A stretch of 64,000 bases of DNA from Paenisporosarcina quisquiliarum_A (GTDB lineage: Bacteria > Bacillota > Bacilli > Bacillales_A > Planococcaceae): assembly GCF_043641925.1 (NCBI RefSeq), contig NZ_JBHZRU010000016.1:1-64000 (forward strand), read 5' to 3'. Under the pieces are notes generated by a model, which worked only from the letters and a program-made list of their open reading frames with translations, searched no databases and was not told the DNA's origin. Below are positions 49,942-58,842 of the stretch, in pieces. A program made the position numbers and the translations under genes. Numbering within the stretch: the first letter of the stretch is position 1; the number at the start of each line of letters is the position of its first letter.

Positions 49942-51170
49942 TGATCAGTAAAGACATTCGAAGCTATTTTCCGATATTAAATCAAGAAGTAAATGGACAT
50001 CCTTTAGTCTATTTAGACAGTGCGGCAACTTCACAAAAACCAATTCAAGTAATTGAAGCTTTGAGTAAGTACTATGAATTAGACAATTCAAATGTACATC
50101 GCGGTGTGCATACGCTTGGAAACCGTGCGACGGAAAGTTATGAAGGAGCACGTGAAAAGGTGCGAAAATTCATTTCTGCAAAGTCTACGGAAGAAATAAT
50201 TTTCATGCGTGGTACAACGACAGCTATTAATACAGTCGCTCAAAGTTATGGTGGAGCAAATGTTGAAGAAGGTGACGAAATTGTCATCACGTATATGGAA
50301 CACCATTCAAATATTATCCCATGGCAACAGTTAGCGAAGGCAAAGGGTGCAATTCTTAAGTATGTGGATCTTGAAGAAGATGGGACCTTATCACTTGAAA
50401 AAGTGAGAGAAACCATTACTGAAAAGACCAAAATTGTATCCATTATGTACGTATCTAATGTTCTGGGGACAATGAATCCTATTAAAGAAATCGCACAGAT
50501 TGCTCACGAGCATGGTGCCATTATGGTAGTTGATGGTGCTCAAGCTGCACCTCATATGAAAATTGATGTTCAAGATTTGGATTGTGACTTCTTTGCATTT
50601 TCAGGACATAAAATGTGTGGTCCTACTGGGATTGGCGTTTTATATGGCAAGAAGGATTTATTAGAAGTAATGGAGCCTATTGAGTTTGGTGGAGAAATGA
50701 TTGATTTTGTTGATCTATATGACTCCACATGGAAAGAACTTCCGTGGAAATTTGAAGGAGGAACACCAATAATTGCGGGTGCAGTTGGATTAGCAGCAGC
50801 TATTGATTTCCTTGAAGAGATTGGTTTAGATGAAATTGAAAAACACGAACATCATTTGGCAGCATATGCAATGGATAGAATGTCCACCATTGATGGTTTA
50901 ACAATTTACGGACCAAAAGATCCTCAAAAAAGAGCAGGACTCGTTACATTTAACTTAAATGATGTTCATCCTCATGACGTAGCTACTGTATTAGATATGC
51001 GTGGAATTGCAGTTCGTGCTGGTCATCATTGCGCACAACCACTTATGAAGTGGTTGCAAGTAAGTGCTACAGCTCGTGCCAGTTTCTATGTGTACAATTC
51101 AGAAGAAGATATTGACCTACTTGTCAAAGGATTGAACACTGCAAAGGAGTATTTTAACGATGTCTTTTAA
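49941..51170 (+). CDS. sufS: Cysteine desulfurase SufS
   Basis: 409 residues, class V aminotransferase fold with PLP. The Schiff-base Lys is in AFSGHKMCGP (near 224), the active Cys in RAGHHCAQPLM (near 361). It removes sulfur from cysteine as persulfide for SufU. GAAAGGA precedes the ATG inside sufD. Confidence 0.97.
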   Translation: MISKDIRSYFPILNQEVNGHPLVYLDSAATSQKPIQVIEALSKYYELDNSNVHRGVHTLGNRATESYEGAREKVRKFISAKSTEEIIFMRGTTTAINTVAQSYGGANVEEGDEIVITYMEHHSNIIPWQQLAKAKGAILKYVDLEEDGTLSLEKVRETITEKTKIVSIMYVSNVLGTMNPIKEIAQIAHEHGAIMVVDGAQAAPHMKIDVQDLDCDFFAFSGHKMCGPTGIGVLYGKKDLLEVMEPIEFGGEMIDFVDLYDSTWKELPWKFEGGTPIIAGAVGLAAAIDFLEEIGLDEIEKHEHHLAAYAMDRMSTIDGLTIYGPKDPQKRAGLVTFNLNDVHPHDVATVLDMRGIAVRAGHHCAQPLMKWLQVSATARASFYVYNSEEDIDLLVKGLNTAKEYFNDVF

Positions 51171-51603
51171 TAATTTAGATCAGCTTTATCGAACAGTCAT
51201 CATGGACCATTACAAAAATCCTCGTAATAAAGGAACACTTGAGGATGGAAGTGTGACAATTGATATGAATAACCCTACTTGTGGGGATCGTATACATTTA
51301 ACACTACAAGTTGAAAACGGACTTGTAGAAAATGCAAAGTTTGATGGTGAAGGATGTTCGATTTCTATGTCATCAGCCTCTATGATGACACAAGCAGTCA
51401 AAGGAAAGAGCATAGATGAAGCATTAAAACTTTCAACTATATTCTCAGACATGATGTTAGGGAAAGAATACGACGATTCGATCGATTTAGGCGATATCGA
51501 AGCTTTATCCGGAGTAGCTAAATTTCCTGCGCGTATTAAATGTGCAACTTTAGCATGGAAAGCGATGGAAAAAGGCGTATCGAACGACGAAACGCAATCA
51601 TAA
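51160..51603 (+). CDS. sufU: Zinc-dependent sulfurtransferase SufU
   Basis: 147 residues, IscU-like. Zn ligands: Cys in NNPTCGDRIH, Cys in DGEGCSIS and Cys in RIKCATLAW, with the Asp of CGD. It accepts persulfide from SufS. AAAGGAG is 10 bases before the ATG; the gene overlaps sufS by 11 bp. Confidence 0.96.
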   Translation: MSFNNLDQLYRTVIMDHYKNPRNKGTLEDGSVTIDMNNPTCGDRIHLTLQVENGLVENAKFDGEGCSISMSSASMMTQAVKGKSIDEALKLSTIFSDMMLGKEYDDSIDLGDIEALSGVAKFPARIKCATLAWKAMEKGVSNDETQS

Positions 51604-51623
51604 ACAGAACGGAGGAAAAGACG

Positions 51624-53021
51624 ATGGCAAAAAAAATGCCTGAAATCGGCGATTATAAATACGGTTTCCACGATAAGGATGTATCTGTATTCCGTTCAAA
51701 ACGTGGTCTTACACGTGAAATCGTTCAAACGATTTCAAATATGAAAGAAGAACCACAATGGATGTTGGATTATCGTTTAAAATCTTTAGAGATTTTCTAC
51801 TCTAAACCAATGCCACAATGGGGTGGCGATATGTCATCTTTGAATTTCGATGAAATTACGTACTACGTAAAACCATCTGAAATGACACAAACTTCTTGGG
51901 ATGAAGTTCCTGAAGAAATTAAACGTACTTTTGATAAACTTGGAATTCCTGAAGCAGAACAAAAATATTTAGCTGGTGTATCTGCTCAATATGAATCTGA
52001 AGTTGTTTATCACAATATGAAAAAAGAATTAGAAGATATGGGGATTATCTTTAAAGATACAGGGTCTGCTCTTCTTGAAAATGAAGAATTGTTTAAAAAG
52101 CATTGGGCTACTGTAATTCCTAATACTGACAACAAATTCGCTGCACTAAACTCAGCAGTTTGGTCAGGTGGATCATTTATTTATGTACCACCGGGTATTA
52201 AAGTAGATACGCCATTACAAGCGTATTTCCGTATTAACTCAGAAAACATGGGTCAATTCGAACGTACGTTAATTATTGTTGACGAAGGCGCATCAGTTCA
52301 CTATGTAGAAGGTTGTACGGCACCTGTTTATACAACGAACTCACTTCACAGTGCGGTAGTTGAAATTATCATTAAAAAAGATGCATATTGCCGTTATACA
52401 ACGATTCAAAACTGGGCAAATAACGTTTATAACCTAGTAACGAAACGTGCAGTATGTGAAGAAAATGCAACAATGGAATGGATTGATGGAAACATTGGTT
52501 CTAAGTTAACAATGAAATATCCGGCGGTCATCTTAAAAGGTGAAGGTTCTCGTGGGATGACATTATCTATTGCGCTTGCAGGTAAAGGGCAACACCAAGA
52601 TGCTGGAGCTAAAATGATTCACTTAGCACCAAATACATCTTCAACAATTATTTCTAAATCAATCTCTAAACAAGGTGGTAAGGTTACTTACCGTGGGATT
52701 GTTCGTTTTGGACCTAAAGCTTCAGGTGCACGTTCAAATATTGAATGTGATACGTTGATTATGGATAATCAATCGACTTCTGATACGATTCCATATAACG
52801 AAATTTTAAATGACAATGTTTCGTTAGAGCATGAAGCAAAAGTTTCTAAAGTTTCTGAAGAGCAATTGTTCTACTTAATGAGCAGAGGAATCTCTGAAGA
52901 AGAAGCGACAGAAATGATTGTTATGGGCTTCATCGAACCATTCACAAAAGAATTACCGATGGAATATGCGGTAGAAATGAACCGACTAATTAAATTCGAA
53001 ATGGAAGGCTCAATCGGCTAA
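51624..53021 (+). CDS. sufB: Fe-S cluster assembly protein SufB
   Basis: 465 residues. Beta-helix scaffold protein with YHNMKKELEDMGIIFKDTGS, VWSGGSFIYVPPGIKVDTPL, VEGCTAPVYTTNSLHSAVVE and the C-terminal LFYLMSRGISEEEA. ATG 51624 follows GGAGGAAAAG; the longer ORF that starts in sufU has no ribosome site. Last gene of the operon. Confidence 0.97.
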   Translation: MAKKMPEIGDYKYGFHDKDVSVFRSKRGLTREIVQTISNMKEEPQWMLDYRLKSLEIFYSKPMPQWGGDMSSLNFDEITYYVKPSEMTQTSWDEVPEEIKRTFDKLGIPEAEQKYLAGVSAQYESEVVYHNMKKELEDMGIIFKDTGSALLENEELFKKHWATVIPNTDNKFAALNSAVWSGGSFIYVPPGIKVDTPLQAYFRINSENMGQFERTLIIVDEGASVHYVEGCTAPVYTTNSLHSAVVEIIIKKDAYCRYTTIQNWANNVYNLVTKRAVCEENATMEWIDGNIGSKLTMKYPAVILKGEGSRGMTLSIALAGKGQHQDAGAKMIHLAPNTSSTIISKSISKQGGKVTYRGIVRFGPKASGARSNIECDTLIMDNQSTSDTIPYNEILNDNVSLEHEAKVSKVSEEQLFYLMSRGISEEEATEMIVMGFIEPFTKELPMEYAVEMNRLIKFEMEGSIG

Positions 53022-53035
53022 CCTTCGAATACCTT

Positions 53036-53064
53036 AAACCTCGCCATTTGGCGGGGTTTTCTTG
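53036..53064 (+). terminator. Terminator of the suf operon
   Basis: AAACCTCGCC and GGCGGGGTTTTC pair around ATTT (one G-T). Confidence 0.88.
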
Positions 53065-53120
53065 TTTAATTAATAATCTATTGAAGAAAAATGACTTCCG
53101 AGAAAAGAAATCTCACCTGT

Positions 53121-53277
53121 ATGAGACAGATTTTTTAGAGTTGAGTTACTTTTGAACATTTATCAATCAAAATGGAGGGTTTATCAATCAGATTGGAGAT
53201 TTATCAATCAAATTGACGATTTATCAATCAAAACTCATGTTTTATCAATCAAACGCGTCTCATTAGCTAGTTAACTA
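53121..53277 (-). repeat. Five-unit GATTGATAAA element, copy 3 (reverse)
   Basis: The units read TTTATCAATCAAA on the plus strand, starting 53159, 53180 (ends AGA), 53200, 53220 and 53241: steps 21, 20, 20, 21. GAGAC is at 53123-53127 and GTCTC at 53257-53261 (139 bp). The head motif GTTAAC is at the right end (CTAGTTAACTAATAG). Nothing else is recognised in 53278-53463. Confidence 0.9.
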
Positions 53278-53463
53278 ATAGATATCTAATCGATTAATCA
53301 CATCTTGAATGTCTTTTTTATTAAACTTACATTAAAATAGGCTATCAAACACAAAATGTCCTCGAATTCTTTACAACTAAAGAACTTATTTTAATTATCT
53401 AAAAAGCTGTGTTTTCAAGTTTTTTAAATGAATGTGATATGATAAGTGACAAATGGAGTGTGA

Positions 53464-54341
53464 GTGAAAATGATCCATATCGGGTTAACAGGATGGGGAG
53501 ATCATCCCGATGTTTATCGACCAGAAACCAAATCTCATGAAAAGCTAATGGATTATAGTGCACACTTTCCAGTAGTGGAACTTGATGCTGCCTTCTATGC
53601 CGTTCAACCAGAACGCAATATGAGAAAATGGATTAATGAAACTCCACAAGATTTTAAATTTATTGTTAAAGCTTATCAAGGCATTACAGGTCATTTAAGA
53701 GGGGAATCTCCATTTCAATCAACAGAAGAATGATAACCCGTTATAAGGATTCCTTAATTCCTTTAATCGAAGCGGAAAAATTGAGTATGATTCTTGTACA
53801 ATTCCCACCATGGTTTGAATGTATTAAAGGCAATGTGGACTACATAAAAATGCTTAAAGAGTCATTTTTGGACATGCCTGTCGCCATTGAATTTAGACAT
53901 CAATCTTGGTATGAGCCGCAATATAGGCAGAAAACCATTGAGTTTTTAACAGAATATGAATTTATTCATTCGGTTTGTGATGAACCACAATCTGGTCAAG
54001 GAAGTATTCCGTTAGTGCCAGTAGCCAGTCGTAAGGATCATACTTTATTTCGTCTTCATGGTCGCAATGTGCATGGTTGGCGAAATCCAGGAGATGCACA
54101 AAAATGGCGAGAAATTAGGTATTTGTATGATTACAATGAAGCGGAATTAGACGAAATTGTTCAAGTCATTCATCACTTATCTATACAATCCAAACAAGTC
54201 ACGGTTCTATTCAATAATAATTCGGGTGGACATGCTGCTAATAATGCAAAACAAGTCATGAAAAAGTTACATATTCAATATGAAGGTTTAAACCCTAAGC
54301 AATTAGACATATTTGGAGGAGAGTCAGAATGGAATATATAA
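53464..54341 (+). pseudogene. yunF: yunF (DUF72 family), split by a one-base frameshift
   Basis: The first part (53464-53733, 89 codons) has IGLTGWGDHPDVYRPET, FPVVELDAAFYAVQPERN and FIVKAYQGITGHLRGESP, ending EE then TGA. The second part (53730-54341, 203 codons) continues as MITRYKDSLIPLIEAEKLSM, VQFPPWF, VAIEFRHQSW and VLFNNNSGGHAANNAKQ. Together they match a single YunF-like DUF72 (TIM-barrel) protein. One A appears missing in GAAGAATG (expected GAAGAAATG). The break creates ATGA, so re-initiation could give two polypeptides. It may also be a sequencing error. Confidence 0.8.
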
Positions 54342-55153
54342 TTTTAGCAATCATCGGTTTGCTCTCTGGGGTAGTCGGTGCATTAGTCGGATTAGGTGGA
54401 GGGGTTATTTTAGTACCTGCAACACTTTTTTTTGGAGGGTCCTTAGGTTTAATTCCCGGTATTACACCACAAAATGTAGTGGGACTGTCTGTAATTATGA
54501 TGATTTTCACTGGACTTGCCTCTACGTTGTCCTATATGAAGTCAAAGACCGTGGATTATCGGAGTGGACTCATATTCTTCATAGGTAGTGTTCCAGGTAC
54601 AATTCTTGGTGCTATTGTGAATAAAGGATTGGATCTGCCATCCTTCAATTTATATTTTGGCATACTATTAATTTTATTAGCTACATTATTACTCGTACGA
54701 AAATATTTAAAACCTATACATATATTTGTTGATAACAGTAAGAAAAAAACATTTATCGATCCACAAGGAAACACTTTTGTATATGGCTATCCTATATGGT
54801 TTGCACTTTTACTTACCTTCGGAGTTGGATTTGCTTCAGGCTTATTCGGGATAGGCGGAGGGTCAATTCTTGTTCCGGCAATGATTTTGTTATTCTTATT
54901 CCCGCCTCATGTGGCGGTTGGTACATCGATGTTTATGGTCTTTCTATCAGCCATAGTCAATTCTGTTAGCCATATCTCGTTAGGGAATGTACCTTGGTTA
55001 TATACTATACCGGTTATTCCAGCAGCCTATATAGGTGCTAAGATTGGTGCTTACTTAAATCAAAAAATAAAATCGGAAACATTAGTGTTCGCCCTTCGAA
55101 TTATTTTATTATTACTAGGAATTCGTTCAATTGTAGCTGGATTACTCGGGTAA
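54329..55153 (+). CDS. yunE: TauE/SafE-family anion exporter YunE
   Basis: 274 residues with about eight membrane helices in two repeats, each opening with the family motif GxxxGLxGxGGG (GALVGLGGGVILVPA and GLFGIGGGSILVPA). Probably exports sulfite or another sulfonate or organic anion. GGAGGAG is seven bases before the ATG, inside the end of yunF. Order yunF-yunE-yunD is a reversed copy of the B. subtilis order yunD-E-F. Confidence 0.88.
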   Translation: MEYIILAIIGLLSGVVGALVGLGGGVILVPATLFFGGSLGLIPGITPQNVVGLSVIMMIFTGLASTLSYMKSKTVDYRSGLIFFIGSVPGTILGAIVNKGLDLPSFNLYFGILLILLATLLLVRKYLKPIHIFVDNSKKKTFIDPQGNTFVYGYPIWFALLLTFGVGFASGLFGIGGGSILVPAMILLFLFPPHVAVGTSMFMVFLSAIVNSVSHISLGNVPWLYTIPVIPAAYIGAKIGAYLNQKIKSETLVFALRIILLLLGIRSIVAGLLG

Positions 55154-55165
55154 GGAGATTAATGA

Positions 55166-56524
55166 ATGCTAGAAACCATCCATTTTTATCATACGAATGA
55201 TTTGCATAGTCATTTTCAACATTGGCCGAGAATTGACGATTTGTTGACTTCACGGAAAAAATGGCATCAAGAGGAAGGTGACTCTAGCTTTGCATTTGAT
55301 ATCGGTGATCATATTGACAGGTCTCATATTTACACTGAAGGTACGCTTGGAAAAGGAAATACACAGCTTTTAAATCAGGCACAATATGATGTTGTAACCA
55401 TTGGCAACAACGAAGGGATTACTTTGTCTCACGATGACCTTGATACCCTCTATGAGGATGCTCATTTTGATGTTGTGATAGGTAATTTATTCGATGAAAA
55501 TGGCAAACGACCAAATTGGGTAAAACCTTATGTTGTAAAGCAAACATCGAAGGGGACAAAAATCGGAATTATCGCTGTAACAGCGGAATTTTCATCTTTT
55601 TACGAGCGTTTAGGCTGGAAAGTAACATCTGCTTTTGAAGCTATACAAAAGTCTCTAGAACAATTAACTCAAGATGTAGACATCGTTATTTGTTTATCTC
55701 ATTTAGGTATACATGAAGATGAAAAAATGGCTGCTCAATTCCCTGAAATAGATGTTATATTTGGTGCTCATACCCATCATGTATTGCACGATGGGAAAAT
55801 AGTGAATAACGTGTTACTAGCGGCAGCAGGTAAATTTGGTCAATTTGTTGGTCAAGTTACAGTCGATTATGATTTAATTACAAATGAAATTCGAAACAAA
55901 AAGGCTATTCTTTACGATGCGAATGAATTGCCAATAGTTCAAAATGAACTTCAAAAAGTGTCTGAACTTGAACGAATCGGAAAAGAAAAGATGAAAACCA
56001 TTGAATTTTATCAAAAGGAAACGTTAGAAAAAGAATGGTTCCAAGAATCAGCATTGTCCTCTTATTTTGGAGAGGCAATGGTGAGTTATTGTGATGCAGA
56101 TTGTGCCCTTTTCAATGCGGGAATATTTCTCGATGATTTAAAAAGTGGAGATGTCTCCTCTTTACACGTACACCAAATACTACCTCATCCGATCAATCCG
56201 TGTGTAATCGAACTTACGTATGTAGAGTTACTCGATCTATATCATAAGTCTTTAAACCATGAGTGGCCTAATCTGGAGATTAAGGGTCTTGGATTTAGAG
56301 GATCAATCATGGGGAAAATGATTGCTTATAACATGAAAATTGTAGACAATGAATTGTACATTAAGAACGAACTTGTAAATCCAAATAAGTTAATCAGATT
56401 GGCAACTTTAGATATGTTTACATTCGGTTACTTTTTCCCGAGTTTAAAAGAGGCTAAAAAAACCTACTTTATGCCAGATTTTCTGCGAGACGTTTTCATT
56501 TGGTATGGAAAAAAACAAAAATAA
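55166..56524 (+). CDS. yunD: 5'-nucleotidase/metallophosphoesterase YunD
   Basis: 452 residues. The metallophosphoesterase domain shows HTNDLHSHF, FDIGDHIDRS, TIGNNEG, LSHLGIHEDE and FGAHTHH; a C-terminal 5'-nucleotidase domain with FNAGIFL follows from about 300. No signal peptide, so cytosolic. It likely acts on nucleotides or related phosphoesters. AAGGAGA precedes the ATG. Confidence 0.92.
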   Translation: MLETIHFYHTNDLHSHFQHWPRIDDLLTSRKKWHQEEGDSSFAFDIGDHIDRSHIYTEGTLGKGNTQLLNQAQYDVVTIGNNEGITLSHDDLDTLYEDAHFDVVIGNLFDENGKRPNWVKPYVVKQTSKGTKIGIIAVTAEFSSFYERLGWKVTSAFEAIQKSLEQLTQDVDIVICLSHLGIHEDEKMAAQFPEIDVIFGAHTHHVLHDGKIVNNVLLAAAGKFGQFVGQVTVDYDLITNEIRNKKAILYDANELPIVQNELQKVSELERIGKEKMKTIEFYQKETLEKEWFQESALSSYFGEAMVSYCDADCALFNAGIFLDDLKSGDVSSLHVHQILPHPINPCVIELTYVELLDLYHKSLNHEWPNLEIKGLGFRGSIMGKMIAYNMKIVDNELYIKNELVNPNKLIRLATLDMFTFGYFFPSLKEAKKTYFMPDFLRDVFIWYGKKQK

Positions 56525-56554
56525 TTCTGGGATTTACACGAAGTGGAGAGAACC

Positions 56555-57646
56555 ATGAGATTAATATCAATCAAGACATTAACAGAAGGAATGATTATTG
56601 GGCGGACGATTTGGAATGAAGCTGGTCATCCTTTACTGCAAGAAAATGTGGAGGTTACCGGTCGAATCATCGAACGGTTAATTGATTTAAATGTTCCATA
56701 TGTATATATTCAAGATGCCATATCAAGAAACATTGAATCTCTTGATACGGTACCCATTGAGGTAAGGAAACGAGCCGTTACAGAAATAACCCAAACGTTC
56801 AAAGCTATTCAAGGAGCAAAAAAAGGCGAAGCTTCCTTTTTTATAGATCAACAGTCAAAAGCTCTTTACTCGATTATAGATGATCTATTAAGTAACATTT
56901 TATCGAATGAAGATGTTTTAACGATCATCGGCGATGTTTTCATGTATGATAACTATATTTATCAACATTCATTTCAAGTCAGCACTTATGCTATCGCAGT
57001 TGCAAAAGAAATGAACTATTCAGTCGAAGAAATTCGACAAATCGCTTTAGGAGCACTATTGCATGACGTTGGAAAAATGTTGGTTCCTCAAGACATTCTA
57101 TTAAAGCCAGGACGACTTTCAGAAGAAGAGTTCAGTGAAATTCGAAAGCACACAACAGCAGGTTTTGATGTGTTAAGGAATGTTCACTCCATCTCATTGT
57201 TGATAGCTCATTGTGCTTTCCAACATCATGAGAGATTGGATGGAAGTGGTTATCCGAGAGGGTTGATCGATTTTGAAATTCATCCTTATGCCAAAATTAT
57301 CGCTGTTGCAGATGTATTTGATGCGGTAACCTCGAACCGTGTCTATAAAATGAAAATGCTCCCGTCACAAGCAATCGCTATTTTAGAAGCTGGGAAGGGC
57401 TCATTGTACGATGCAAAAGTAGTTCAAGCCTTTAGTCAAATTATTGCGCATTACCCGAATGGGACAACCGTTGTTCTGTCAAATGGTAGTCGTGGCATTA
57501 TTTCTAAACAAAACATGCATATGCCTACACGTCCATGGGTTAGAATTTTTGAGGAAGACGGTGAGTTATTAAATGCGACCTATGAACTTGACTTATTACA
57601 TAATAATGAGCTAGTTATCGACAAAGTGGAACTCGATTTTAATTAA
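56555..57646 (+). CDS. HD-GYP domain protein
   Basis: 363 residues. N-terminal PilZ-like or DUF3391-like segment, then HD-GYP from about 120 to 310 with LLHDVGKMLVP (HD) and HHERLDGSGYPRG (GYP). Catalytic ligands seem intact, consistent with a cyclic di-GMP phosphodiesterase. The start ATG 56555 has GGAGAG upstream. It lies between yunD and yunB, which are adjacent-group genes in B. subtilis, so it is an insertion relative to that order. Confidence 0.87.
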   Translation: MRLISIKTLTEGMIIGRTIWNEAGHPLLQENVEVTGRIIERLIDLNVPYVYIQDAISRNIESLDTVPIEVRKRAVTEITQTFKAIQGAKKGEASFFIDQQSKALYSIIDDLLSNILSNEDVLTIIGDVFMYDNYIYQHSFQVSTYAIAVAKEMNYSVEEIRQIALGALLHDVGKMLVPQDILLKPGRLSEEEFSEIRKHTTAGFDVLRNVHSISLLIAHCAFQHHERLDGSGYPRGLIDFEIHPYAKIIAVADVFDAVTSNRVYKMKMLPSQAIAILEAGKGSLYDAKVVQAFSQIIAHYPNGTTVVLSNGSRGIISKQNMHMPTRPWVRIFEEDGELLNATYELDLLHNNELVIDKVELDFN

Positions 57647-57657
57647 AATGATGACAT

Positions 57658-57702
57658 AAAATCCTCCTATTTCTCGTACCATAGAGAAGGAGGATTTTTG
57701 TT
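57658..57702 (+). terminator. Terminator whose 3' arm carries the yunB ribosome site
   Basis: AAATCCTCC-TTTCTC pairs with GAGAA-GGAGGATTT around GTACCATA, followed by TTG. AAGGAGG (57688-57694) in the right arm is the Shine-Dalgarno of yunB. Confidence 0.75.
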
Positions 57703-58466
57703 TGAAACTACCAAAAGTAACGAATAAATCAAGCAAGAAAAGACAAAATCTGTTACCAATCATTCTGTTGTGTATTATTTTGTCCGTGGCTGCATTGTTT
57801 TATGTCGTGAACGTACGTTTAACCCCAACCTACCTACAGTATGCAGAAGTGCAATCAACGAAAATAGCCTCATTAGTAATTAGTAAAGCAATTAACACGC
57901 GTATCTCAAATGTTTTAGACGTAAACGATATTATTGAACATGTACCATCTGATCAATCTAATATGGTGACCACTAAATTTAATACAGAAATTATTAATCG
58001 CGTGTTAGCGGATACGACCAATTTAGTACAAACGCATTTAGAACAGGCTGAGGAAGGGAATTTAGACCATCTTCCTTACCTAGATGATATTGAATATGAT
58101 ACCGAGGCTATGGAAGATCAAGGTGGAATCGTCTTTTTTGTTCCTATTGGCCAAGCGACAAATATTCCTTTACTCGGTAATTTAGGACCCAAAATACCGA
58201 TACGATTTCATGTGATTGGGAATGTAAAGTCGAACGTGGATCCAATCATTAGAGAATTTGGTATTAATAATGCGTATGTAGAAGTTAGTATTTTAATTAA
58301 AGTTAATGTTCAAGTAATCGTTCCTTTAGCAACCAAGACAACTGTAGTGGAACAGCGTATTCCCGTCGCTATGGGGTTAATTCAAGGTCAAGTGCCACAA
58401 ATTTTCAATCGAGGGGATGGTGTTCAACCTTCCATCGAAGTTCCAGTAAAACTTCCCGATGAGTAA
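57702..58466 (+). CDS. yunB: Sporulation protein YunB
   Basis: 254 residues. One membrane helix near 17-39, then an extracytoplasmic domain with YAEVQSTKIASLVISKAIN and VFFVPIGQATNIPLLGNLGP. YunB is needed for normal sporulation in B. subtilis and is made in the mother cell under SigE. Start TTG 57702 is seven bases from AAGGAGG. No SigE promoter was identified here with confidence. Confidence 0.93.
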   Translation: MKLPKVTNKSSKKRQNLLPIILLCIILSVAALFYVVNVRLTPTYLQYAEVQSTKIASLVISKAINTRISNVLDVNDIIEHVPSDQSNMVTTKFNTEIINRVLADTTNLVQTHLEQAEEGNLDHLPYLDDIEYDTEAMEDQGGIVFFVPIGQATNIPLLGNLGPKIPIRFHVIGNVKSNVDPIIREFGINNAYVEVSILIKVNVQVIVPLATKTTVVEQRIPVAMGLIQGQVPQIFNRGDGVQPSIEVPVKLPDE

Positions 58467-58470
58467 TCTC

Positions 58471-58499
58471 TTGCAAATAGCCGAATATATTGATAGGAT
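58471..58499 (+). promoter_or_regulatory. Promoter of the L-box leader
   Basis: TTGCAA (58471-58476), 17 bp, TAGGAT (58494-58499). It starts within five bases of the yunB stop. Confidence 0.65.
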
Positions 58500-58518
58500 A
58501 ATAAATGAAAATTATATC

Positions 58519-58790
58519 GATGGGTAGAGGCCGCATGGCTTATGAGTAACATACGCGAGGATGACAACGTAGACCGTATGCAAAAGGAAGTTATGCCGAA
58601 GTATTATGATAATGTCCATTATCATATGCTGGGGTTATTCTGAACAAGAATAACACTGTCATTTATAAGCATATTGCTATAAATGGTGAGCTACAGATCG
58701 TGGGTAGTGTACATTAATTAATCTATTCGCAACTTGTAGAGGCTGACTTCCTAACATTCTTATGAATGTATATGGAGTCAGCTTTTTTTG
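58519..58790 (+). promoter_or_regulatory. Lysine (L-box) riboswitch with terminator
   Basis: The aptamer (about 58519-58700) has AGAGGCCGCATGG, GAGTAACATACG, GGAAGTTATGCCGAAG and CTGGGGTTATT...AATAACACTGTC, the conserved core of the lysine riboswitch. The terminator GCTGACTTCC/GGAGTCAGC with TTTTTTT is at 58742-58790. Lysine should close expression of the downstream transporter. Confidence 0.9.
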
Positions 58791-58842
58791 TATGGTTACT
58801 CGTTCTCTGTGTCCACCCCCATAAGGAGGAGGAAGCAACATT

